Assembly (NCBI GenBank): GCA_948099385.1
Contig: CANUEZ040000168.1
Coordinates: 5,123,001-5,187,000, forward strand
DNA: 64,000 nucleotides
Source of the DNA: Fasciola hepatica
Lineage: Eukaryota > Platyhelminthes > Trematoda > Plagiorchiida > Fasciolidae
Direction: 5' to 3'
Part shown: piece after piece, positions 48,356-58,005 of the stretch
Numbering within the stretch: position 1 is the stretch's first letter
Layout of the letters: each line of letters opens with the position of its first letter
Program-made: the position numbers and the translations under genes
The notes under the pieces: generated by a model
What the model saw: the letters and a program-made list of their open reading frames with translations, nothing else
Databases searched by the model: none
Told to the model about the DNA's origin: nothing

Positions 48356-49904
48356 GTATGTTTGTCACTCAGTGTTTGCGCAGGTGAAATTCTCTTCACC
48401 TCTCTGTCGTCAGTCCCGAGTCACGTGCCCCAATTTTCACGATGTACAATAACATTATTTTACTCTCCCGGGATTATAAAATCCAGTGACCATGCTGTGT
48501 TCTTCCCATTCTATACCCTTCTGCATCGTGTTACTCTTCTCGTTCACTTTCTCTCATGTTTTTTTCTCAGATGCATTGGTATCCCAATTGAAGGATCTGG
48601 TTTCACCTGGTGCCTTTCACTAAAACAAAATGTTATCAAATCAGACCAAACCATTACCGAATAAGTTACTCTGTTAAGAAAGAACAGCAGGAAAAAAAAC
48701 TGACTGGAGAACGAATCAACAAATTGGTACAGAAATTTTTTTTATCAATTAGAACAGCATGTTTTGTTTTCATGAGCTCAGGCCATTACGGATTATACAC
48801 ACGCATACATACATATACATGCACACATACACATACCAATATATTCAGCCAGCGGGCGTGCAAAAAATTTCAATCGGTAATTACCGCGAATATCCTTGTC
48901 ATGGCATTGGTCTTATCGGTTTGTTATCTCTAATCAATCAGTTGATTACATCTTACGGCTTTGACCAGTCATGAATCAGGGAAGTTTGGCTCCATGTAAT
49001 AATTAGATACCTTTTTCGTTGTCTTATCCATTGCTTACATGCACATTTGGATTCCTCTATACAAATACGGGTTGGTGTGGTTTCCGCATTCATCGGTTGT
49101 CGAATTTCGCCCAAAGGCGTTAAATTGCATTAGTTGTTGTGTGAATCAGCGTGAACTGTATTCCCAGCAGAATATTTTCTCGCGCAGATTGCGTCACCAA
49201 TACGAACAAGTCTATCAAAACAGGCACATGTCTAATTCAACAGTATCACTGTATCAACAAAATGGTTTCCTCACCGTTTTTGCACTTCACTCCCCGTTGA
49301 AAGACATTAAAAAACTGCTACACACTTTCGGCGGTATGGAATCCAGTGACTTTGTGGGAAGCAATAACCTGGGATAATGGTCGTTAATTTCTTGCATTGC
49401 ACTCCCGGATCTGGTTCGTCCATAGAAAACACTAATCAACCGATTGGGTAAGCATCACTGGTGACTTCTCATCTGTGCTTACCCTGCCAAGTCAGTTTTC
49501 GGTTGCCACACTAGGAAGTCTCTGGAAATTCTTCAGTAGGGTCGGAATTGTTATCCCCCTCATTTACACGAACAAGATGTGTGCGGTGATTGATTTCGTC
49601 TCAATGCGCTTCCTCCCCCCCCGGCTAACTCTGTGTCTGAATTGGACCTCTCGGTTTCAGTCTCAAGGCGTTTGCACTTCCAGCTATATCCCACTTGTGA
49701 CTCAATTCCATGGCCCGTTCCATTTTACCATGATTCCATTGAATTGCCTCTCAGTTTTGTTTGGTTCACTAAATATTTCCACTACTATCTCTACTGTCAT
49801 TATTACTAACATTACTATTGTTACCACTATGAACTTCCAAGGTTTACGTTGTTCCAATCATGTACTGAGGAATGCAACATCACTGTCATTTTCTGTTGTC
49901 ACAG

Positions 49905-50097
49905 GGATTCCTGCTCACAAGACAAACCCGCAAGCATGCCCGCATTGACCTATGGTCCTACTCTGCCGCCTTCGTATTCGGATTTGACGCATACTTTCGG
50001 TTCAAATTCTGTGAAACGGACCTACGAGCAACCTCTACGAATATATACAGCCGAAGACCATCCACCAGCACCCCGGGCAACAACTAAACCCACGTGA
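49905..50097 (+). CDS. USP47: USP47-like terminal exon with stop
   Basis: The last exon follows TCTGTTGTCACAG. Its first base completes a Trp codon (phase 2). It then codes DSCSQDKPASMPALTYGPTL, and later SVKRTYEQPLRIYTAEDHPP, ending TTKPT and TGA. KRTYEQPLRIYTAED matches the USP47 C-terminus [20 protein letters not shown]. The phase-0 frame is also open and would give a different tail, but it does not fit the preceding exon. Confidence 0.75.
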
Positions 50098-50682
50098 TCT
50101 CTAATATGCTCGATTCCATAATCAGTACCGGTTCTTGCAAACGCATTGGTTTATTGATTGTACATCTTACTCTCTCGAACACATTCAGAATCCTTCGTAA
50201 TCATCTTTCACACTCACAGACCTACATTTGTATTCATTAACACTGCGCATTTGTCGTAATGTGGACATATGGGCTTTGTGCCGCCCACCCCCCACTCGCC
50301 CTGCCGCCAAAGTTGTGACCTCACCGGTGTGATCGGCACTTCGCCGTTATCACGTAACAGATCATTTATAGATACCTCAGTACGAATTGGTTCCACCACG
50401 CTTATGGGCTCCCTTGTTGCTTGTACTTTTTCTCATGTATGTACGTCAATACTATCCGCAATATCCTCAGTCGGTCGTTTTCCGCAAGCGTGCAAACCAT
50501 GTCTTCTGGGAGTGTCGAATGACTAAACGTGAAACGAACCGATTGATCGTTCCATCTCTAAAATGCGCTTGAACAAATTATCCTCCCTTGTAATCAGTCT
50601 CCTCGGTGATCTTCTGTGCTGCTTCGTTCAACTGAAATGCATACTTCCGATTGATTGATGACTTCTGTTCCCGGGAAAAATG

Positions 50683-50688
50683 AATAAA
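50683..50688 (+). terminator. Polyadenylation signal AATAAA of the USP47-like gene
   Basis: AATAAA 586 nt after the stop, followed within 20-30 nt by the T-rich stretch GTAGTTTTTTTC. It is the first full-length signal I noticed after the stop codon. Cleavage has not been tested. Confidence 0.5.
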
Positions 50689-51203
50689 TTTCTTGGGTAG
50701 TTTTTTTCAACACCATCAAATTTTCAGCCATTCAACTTATACTTCGTTGTTTCGGTTTTGGCTACTACTTCGCCGTATCTAGTTTGAATTGAGGTTAATC
50801 GAAGAAAAATACAAACTGTTAGAGGGTCATATAGATACATTGAGGGTTTGATTACAAGTACTCCACCGACCACGGCATTCGGCTAATTCGTCCACTGTCT
50901 CCATCCATCGTTAGATGTATCTTATGGGCTACCGCCGGAAATCTTAACACGGTCAATCTCAATAGCTCTTTTCCATCCCTATTCACCGCGAATATTTGTG
51001 TGGTCAGTGGTTCCAGTTAGATGGAGGAGCGTATGTATTTAGCTGCACTTCATCACAGCCGTTACACAGTGAAGCGTAATTTGCTCATCCCTTCGTTGTT
51101 TGCCATTGGTATATGCATAGGGTGGATTTTAGGCTTATAGGTGAAAAGGGAACAAAGGAAATGCCCCTCTGACCAACATACGGAATACGCTGTTTAAGGG
51201 TGC
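50689..51203. other. Intergenic sequence, nothing recognised
   Basis: No repeat or coding segment that I can support. Confidence 0.4.
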
Positions 51204-51359
51204 GTGAAAATGACAACAAGATTGCCGCCGTACACGCTTTGCTGGCGATGGGCACTTTTGAACCCCGACCAAGAACTTGGGAGATGTCCCCCCTTCAAGC
51301 CATTCACTAACCTCTTGGTTTCTTCCACTGTGACGTACTCCTTTTCTCCTATTATTCAG

Positions 51360-52186
51360 ATGAGTGCTGGCGGTAACTCTTGTATTTCACTGCTTTTAGA
51401 GCATCGTGTTATTACAGACCGAAATGTACAAGGTTTACCAATGGTCGTCGAACTGGGTGTAAATATTATGCTTCATTTCTCATTGGAAAGACCAGTTAAC
51501 ATTAAAAAGACGAGGAAGCCGAAAGCGACACTGGCTCGTAGCAAAAGCCGACTAAACTCGTACTTCTCTTAGCAATTCACCGAATTTTGTTGACTTTTCC
51601 TGATGATAAGTTGCATACGTTGGCTCCAGACTTAGTTGAAATCTATCAGGCGGTTCACACTCTAGCAACACTCAAATCGCTTTCGAGGACAGAAGGACGA
51701 GGTGTCCGTCTGGACTCTGATGGCGGTTTACCTCATCTGATCCGTCCTCACAAACGTTGATAACCAAATCGCAAACCTCTTGAGGTCATCCGGTTGTACC
51801 GATTTAGCCTGCCACCCAACCACGTTCCTGGCACGGCAACTGGGCCTGCCACCGATGCAACCATAGAGAGTCTTGCTCATCATGGCAACGTCACGATAAC
51901 CTACCGTCCTGTATATGAGAAGCCCATACTATTTGTCACGCCAATTGGGTTGTTTTCATCTGATCACCCATCCCAGATTGTACTCAACTGGATTCATTCC
52001 GTTCATGGTGTTGGCGCGGGTTGTGAGCCGACAGGAATCTATGCGGTTGACGTTTCTGAAGACATACAGCTTGATCCTCGGGTTACTTTATTTATGAATA
52101 AACGAATGCAACAGGTTGTATTCACTAAAACTGTAAACAGTTTGATTACAGAGATGCCGATCTCAGCTGCGGCAGAAATTTCCTAG
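51360..52186 (+). other. Unidentified coding-like segments, possible exons or pseudogene
   Basis: Three pieces on + read like protein. One follows TTATTCAG: MSAGGNSCISLLLEHRVITD and onward. One around 51560-51760 contains HRILLTFPDDKLHTLAPDLV and EIYQAVHTLATLKSL. One at 51794-52186 contains PPNHVPGTATGPATDATIES, VTPIGLFSSDHPSQIVLNWI and EDIQLDPRVTLFMNKRMQQV, ending in TAG. Frames change between pieces, and splice sites are plausible only at CTCTTAG (51572) and GATTTAG (51808). I recognise no family. Confidence 0.35.
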
Positions 52187-52219
52187 TGAACGTCTTTAGA
52201 GTTCTAGGATTGCGAAAAA

Positions 52220-54115
52220 CGTACGCCAAAAATTTGCGCAATTTATTACACTTTTTCCCTGCAAACTTTAGCCAAAACCTGCAACTCTTCAGCCACGACC
52301 GACAGCCCTTTAGCCATCCCGCTGCAAGCGAGTCATATCAAAAATACCGGAATATTATGACGTCAAGAAATGTTAAAACAATTTGGTACTTTACTAAGAC
52401 TGGTGTTACAAAGCTGGCTGAATAAATAAGAAAGTGTGCCGATCTTATGATGCGCAGTTGACCTCGGTATTAGTATCAAATGCTGTGCCGCAAATCGACT
52501 GGAGATTGAAACGATGTGCCCATATCGTCATGGCCCATATGACGGTTGCATTCCCAGTGATAGTGTCAAATGTTGTCACATAAATGTAATGATGACAGTG
52601 ACGTCGGCTGCGTGTGATATACTCGGACTGTCAGTCTATCCGGCAAGTTTCGATCGTTTTCAGCGATTGTGAATAGAAAACAAAATACCGCTTGTTGCAT
52701 CACGTATCTTATTTGAATGACTTCATGTTTGTGATATATTGCCACTTCATGGGGAGACTTATTGTCGATTTGTTGGTCTTTCGTTCAGAGGCAGTCGGGT
52801 GATATAAACACACCACGACCGTTTGTGGTAATGTTCACTGTACTTTACCTGGCACTGTACACGTGACTACCTGACGATATGGTGAGCGTTGATACGGGTG
52901 CAAAGAAAAGATCATATCGTTTCACCAGCGCGAAATATCGATGGAGGATATTCAAGTGTGCATGAAGAGGAGTTGCTTTGAAGGATGTTGCCAAACATGG
53001 CATTGAGAATAAAAAGTTACGTACTGTTGCAGCTACGGATCGGAGAACAGCTTCCACACCCGTATCCCACAAGACGATGTTCAACGATGGGTTCGTCAGG
53101 TGTTTGTGTGATGTGGTGGACAAAATTCCAACAGGCACACCGGGGTAGTTGAAGGAGAGGGTGTAGAAAGACTCCTTAAGCACAACCGTCAACAATTCAT
53201 CCGTTAATTGATTGCTGGGTGGGCGTCACTGTTCCGTTAAGAAGCTGACCGTTGGACCATTTAAACGAGCCCAGACACAATCAGATCTAGAGCATATTAT
53301 TCTTTTTGCCGACAACTACCAGGTCCTGTAGCTACGGGGTTGTATATTGATTAAAACAACTAAAACATAGGGGGGTGTCGCAGCTGTGGGCGCTCAAAAG
53401 TAGGTCGTAAAACCATCCGAAGTCTGCGGTCAAGTAAAAGACCTTGAGTGAACATATTAGCATGTCCATCTGTCTCCTGTATCTTGAAGTATGAATGTCA
53501 TAGAGATTAAGTGGCATGTTACTACGAGTCTCCATCATGCTGTTCAGTGTCTATTTCTACTGAGAAACCAGGTGTTCCAGTAGCCTATCTTTGACAATGC
53601 TCCCGTTCACCAGAGGACTGAGGACGCACGAGTACACATTAGTCATCAGGATCATTTTCTGTCACCGAACAGCCTTTTTTATCCCACAGGTGATATTTTT
53701 ACTACTTCAACTGGAATAGATTTTTAATGCATTAAAAACTGGTTCATTGAAAATATAACACTTACATGAGCTGTGACACAGTCAGACGATATGGGCACAT
53801 CGTTTCAATCTCCAGTCAGTTTGCGGCACAGCATTTGATACTATTACCGAGGTCAACTGCGCATCATAAGATCGGCACACTTTCTTATTTATTCAGCCAG
53901 CTCTGTAACACCAGTCTTAGTAAAATAACAAATTTTTTTAACATTTCTTGACTTCATAATATTCCGGTACCTTTGATCTGACTCATTTGCACTGGGATGG
54001 CCGAAGATTGTGCGTCAAAGCTAAATGGCTGGTAGCCGTGGCTAAAGAATTGTGGGTTGCGGCTAAGCAACTGTGGGTTTTGAGCAAAGGTGTAGACTCC
54101 TGCTATGCGCATGCT
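52220..54115. mobile_element. Foldback-like element with ~330-bp inverted arms
   Basis: The left arm (about 52220-52545) and right arm (about 53780-54115) are diverged inverted copies. For example ATGCTGTGCCGCAAATCGAC near 52480 pairs with GTTTGCGGCACAGCATTTGA near 53820, and AAGAAAGTGTGCCGATCTTA with its complement near 53873. Each arm contains imperfect repeats of AACTTTAGCC or GGCTAAAG. The 1.23-kb core has a 116-codon minus-strand frame (52845-53195) that I could not assign. No target duplication was established. Confidence 0.55.
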
Positions 54116-55579
54116 GACAGCGCACTGAACTGCGATGCACGAAAACTTCATGACTGCCGTCATCAATGAACGAACTGATGGCATTATGAGCGTGATGTTT
54201 TTTTTCCATGAAGTGCTAACTTTGGGATCGCATCTGTTTCCGAGAATGACGACCGGTGACAGGTTTTGTGTATTAAAGCTTTATGTTCTGAAAAACCAAG
54301 AACAAACTAGTTACATATATGCCTAACAAGCCAGACAAATTTGGTATCAAATTTGAGATGCTTGTGGTCGAAAACAAAGTACATTCGCAGTATGCACCCG
54401 ATATCTGGGAGCATTTGAAAAGGAGCTGTAATTTAGTCGACCTGTGTCTAAAGTCATCGTTCCGGGTTTTTTGGGTGGTTCATAAAAAGTAGGTCACAGT
54501 CTCACAATGGCTAACTTCACTACTCCTCGGCTGCCCCAGAGATGCATCTGAAACACGAGTAACCTTACATACATGGTGTTTTGCCATTTATCAATCTAAT
54601 CCTTTATCCTCATTTACGTGAAACAAAGTTCTTTTCATTTCACTGCCGGAACTTTGGTGAATTACAGATGTATTAACGTAAAATGCCAAAGGATCTTGTT
54701 TCAGGCAGTGTTGCTATGGATTCAAAGCATAGTGATCAGCCAATTATCCTCCATCTACCACCTGTTTGAATGTACGTTTCGAGCACACGGCAACCGCCAT
54801 CGCTATTTCCCACACATTCCCTCAGCATGAGCCGGCGTGCGGTCTTTGTTCTTAGGCCCAGTGAGAATACACGGTGTTGGCATTCCATGGTCCCCTCAAC
54901 GAACGCGATCGCACAAGTTGGAGGAATGTGACTTTGTAGTGGCCTGGAGATGACTGAATTTGAATGTGTAAATTCGTGACCAAAATTAATGAAGACGAAC
55001 TAATTAGTTCTCAGCTCTGGGCAGCTTGTGTGTTCTTCGACGCCATAGGGTTGTTCGTCGTTTGTCTGCTTGCTTTAAGGGCAATTGGCTTCCGCCAGCT
55101 GAAAAACACACATGACTGTTATACTGGCGCCCGGTGTCGCTCTATTACGTAAACGTGATCGACATTGTTTCAACAAAAACCATTCTTCACCAAACCCACT
55201 GACTTTTGGCTTGTTGTTTATTCGGGATATTTATTTCTGGAATTATGAAGGGAGGTGTCCGTGTGGGCATCCCGTCGTTCAATCTAGGTTTCTTCTCGTT
55301 TTAATGGTGTACCCTTTGAGCGACCGCGCTACGTGTCGTTCGGCCTTTGGAATTACTGGTTTTGAAACTACCAGTTTCAATCCTACCATACTTTGGCATG
55401 TTGCGCGCTCGCAGTTATTCAAAACAATTTACGTTACCATTGAGAGACGCGCTTGGACAACAAAATGCGTGCTCATTATCCGAAGCCCGTAACCGGAGCC
55501 GTCATGGAAGGAAACACGAAAGGACTGTTGACAAGATGCCCGTAAGTGTACAAAGCAAGGCTGCATAAATGTTCCACCA
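54116..55579. other. Intergenic sequence, nothing recognised
   Basis: Scattered short frames without motif or splice support. Confidence 0.4.
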
Positions 55580-55695
55580 TGACGAGACTGTATCTTGACG
55601 TAATTTGATCGTTTGTGCGCCCCTATGATCCAAGACGCTATACAAGCCGGCTAATTTAAGTGCAGACATTCCTGGCAACTCACTGGGAAAAGGTT
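55580..55695 (+). mobile_element. RTE-like 5' leader fragment
   Basis: GACTGTATCTTGACGTAATT through CCCCTATGATCCAAGACGCT to ATACAAGCCGGCTAATTTAA follows the 5' leader seen at 14.19 and 34.17 kb, with clear divergence. Nothing of the coding part follows. Confidence 0.6.
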
Positions 55696-55892
55696 TGAGT
55701 CTTGAGTTAAGTCAGGACCTGCTCCCGTATAGGGTCTATAGCTCCTGGTCCTCGGTTCGTGACAGGTCAGCAAATATACTCGGCAGCGCGCAAAAGAGCA
55801 GATTAAAAAACGCTGGAGCGGGACGCGTGTATTGGATGAACGCAACGGTGTACACAGGTGGAGTAAGTGGTGCCACAAAATTCGGTAATTGT

Positions 55893-57580
55893 TTAGGCAG
55901 ACAAATTTGTTAGTCTTTGCGTTTGTGTGTCACATCGGTAGCAAAACAGGGGTCTCGCCTTAGAAGGCCGACGCAGTTGGGCTTCCACCCGTGATGGGTG
56001 CGTCGGCTTCGGTGGCGAGAGACGTTTTCTATGCCTCCCGCCGCGATTGGACACAACGACGACGCCTGCACAAGCCGTTCCCCATGACTCACACTGATCG
56101 CTGTGCGTCGATCGCGGAATTGCGTCCTCCTCAACAACGAATACGGCCCGGGTAGATCCCGCTTGAAACTTCGCAGTGGTGATTGTACTGTAGGGTTTGT
56201 CATCGTCCGCATATGCCAAAGTGCAACCATACACCAGTTTGGCTGGCGTAATATCTATGTCGGCCTTAACGGGGTTAACCAAACCAGAAAATTGGCGTAA
56301 CTGCCGGTGAGATTGAGGTTTAGGATAGTCGCAGATTACCGCAAACTTGCCTGACTGGGGTTGTGTGCCCGAGGCCGAGATTTCGTGACCTAGGAATGAG
56401 ATTGTTGTCCTACCTACATCGCATTTGGCAGGGTTTGTTGTTACGTCAGATTGGCTAAGACGCTCAGAAGGAGCGTGCAGCTGTATCGTGTGCAATTTCC
56501 CTGAAGAACTCGCTAACAAATAACCGTCCAAACACACGGGAGTATTTATCAAGCCGCGTGTTGCCCCATGCATTAACCTATACAAGGTTTGGGCTGCGCT
56601 GCGCAGTCCAAACGGCATGCACAACATCTTTAATAGCCCGAAGGGAGTTGTTACAACGGCTTTAGGGATGTCAGTCTTGGCTACCGGAATTTGGTGGTAG
56701 GCTGTAACAAGATCTATTCGGCTGAGAACGGAACAACCAGACAGGGAAGAAGTTAGAGCTTGAACACGTGGAATGGGGTACCCATGTGGGATAGTAGCTT
56801 GGTCGAAGGTCCTACAGTTGCCGCAGCGACGCCAGTCGCCATTGGGCTTAGGAACCATATGAAGAAGCGATGCCCGCGGACTGCTGGACGGGCGTATTAT
56901 GCCTAACTCTAGCATGTATTCGAACTCAGCCTGTGCTGCGCGGAGCTTGTCCGGCGTCGAGCGACGGGGTCGGCTAAATTCTGGGAGTCCTTTAGTGACA
57001 TTGTGGTGGGTGACTCTAGTGGTCACCCCGGGAAGAGATCAAGATTGCCTCAGCATTGCCGGGTAAGCTGAAAGGAGCCCTGCATAGGGGTAATCAGCCA
57101 TAGGTTCGATGTATAGGGGCGTGATGTGATTCCCGGAGTAACACGAACCGGTTACGAAAGGAGAAGTCTGTCGCCCGGCAACTCTCCGGCATCAAGCGTC
57201 AACCAGTAGGTCGAAATGTTCAATGAAATCGATATCTAGTGTGGGATGGGGGATGTCTGCTACTATACACACCCAGTGGAAGGTGTGACTCAGGCCTAAG
57301 TTTAGGATGTGACTTACGGCCGTATGTAGCGGTAGGAGTGCCTTTAGCAGCACGGAGTTTTTGGATTGATGGAATCGTTGCATCACCTGCTTTCTTTGGA
57401 ATGACACTAACCACCGCATTGGTGTCAATTAGTAACAGGTTATTGGGATTTAAATCTCGAACATGCAACAGACGTTTGTAATTATAGCTGCCGACCGCGT
57501 TAGTCGTCGGGACGCGTCGGGATATTGGTTTCCATGTTTGGCACATGAGAAGCTTTACCCGGCTTCGCAAAGCCAAGCCT
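55893..57580 (-). mobile_element. Ty3/Gypsy LTR retrotransposon relic, internally deleted
   Basis: Minus-strand reading. The protease remnant is LLLIDTNAVVSVIP (DTG changed to DTN). RT follows in an intact 377-codon frame: MLELGIIRPSSSPRASLLHM, PKPNGDWRRCGNCRTFDQAT, VLSRIDLVTAYHQIPV and TPFGLLKMLCMPFGLRSAAQ. The catalytic box expected as YLDD reads CLDGY, so the second Asp is lost. After FLGHEIS and RQFSGLVN the frame jumps to DITPAKLVYGCTLA, which belongs near the integrase C-terminus. RNase H and most of integrase are therefore deleted in frame near 56270. LTRs were not identified. Confidence 0.8.
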
Positions 57581-58005
57581 TCTCATCAAACCGTTTGTGA
57601 TATCGACAGTAGGTTGATCGAGATGGGCTAACGGGGCGGTCAGGGGAAAGGTTTCTGGTCCTTACTGTAACAGCCGGTCGTGGAAAATCCCCCTTTTTCC
57701 CTCGCGATTCAGTGTTTTTTCCCAACATCACTCATTTCCATACACTATTGACTTTTCTTTACGAACTGGTTGTTTTTCTGGACCAATTGTTGTTTGTTCG
57801 CGCCCAGAGCGCTATTTTGGCACATCCTTGCTCAGGACCTGCGTGACGCACGTGCTGTCTGCTCACACGCTGCTATTCGGTTTCTCGTTGTTGAGTCTTT
57901 GTGATCGTATTATTGAGGTTTGTATATTGTTTATGTCATTGTTTATTTTAATAATCTAGTATCGTAGAATTATCACGGATAATCGCCTTCTGATTTCGGG
58001 ATCCG

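Larger units (their letters stand above)
4778..50688 (+). other. USP47: USP47-like ubiquitin hydrolase gene, 3' half (15 exons)
   Basis: This is the span of a spliced host gene, from the first exon I can support to its polyadenylation signal. USP47 is a deubiquitinase; its N-terminal USP domain cleaves ubiquitin and its C-terminal half is a chain of ubiquitin-like folds. Only that C-terminal half is here. All 14 junctions have GT donors and AG acceptors and matching phases, and the exons sum to 2688 nt (895 codons plus stop). Identity rests on ordered similarity to human USP47 as I remember it: the EEAT..CRLVQY pair, YKP followed by a beta strand, LRRWYPS, VVYF followed by LTPEEL, and RTYEQPLRIYTAED at the end. 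No alignment was run. USP40 is the nearest alternative family member. Introns range from 26 nt to 10.8 kb and are full of retroelements. Upstream exons, including the catalytic Cys and His boxes, should lie left of the window. Confidence 0.8.

Noticed and set aside
48572..48663. An exon-like stretch after TTTTTTTCTCAG reading CIGIPIEGSGFTWCLSLKQN to a stop
   Set aside because: Joining it to the phase-2 donor at 48355 creates TGA at the junction, and it resembles the USP47 tail less than the exon at 49905, which fits in phase and sequence.
49905..50087. Alternative phase-0 frame GFLLTRQTRKHARIDLWSYS for the last exon
   Set aside because: It does not match the phase of the exon ending at 48355 and lacks the RTYEQPLRIYTAED similarity to the family C-terminus.
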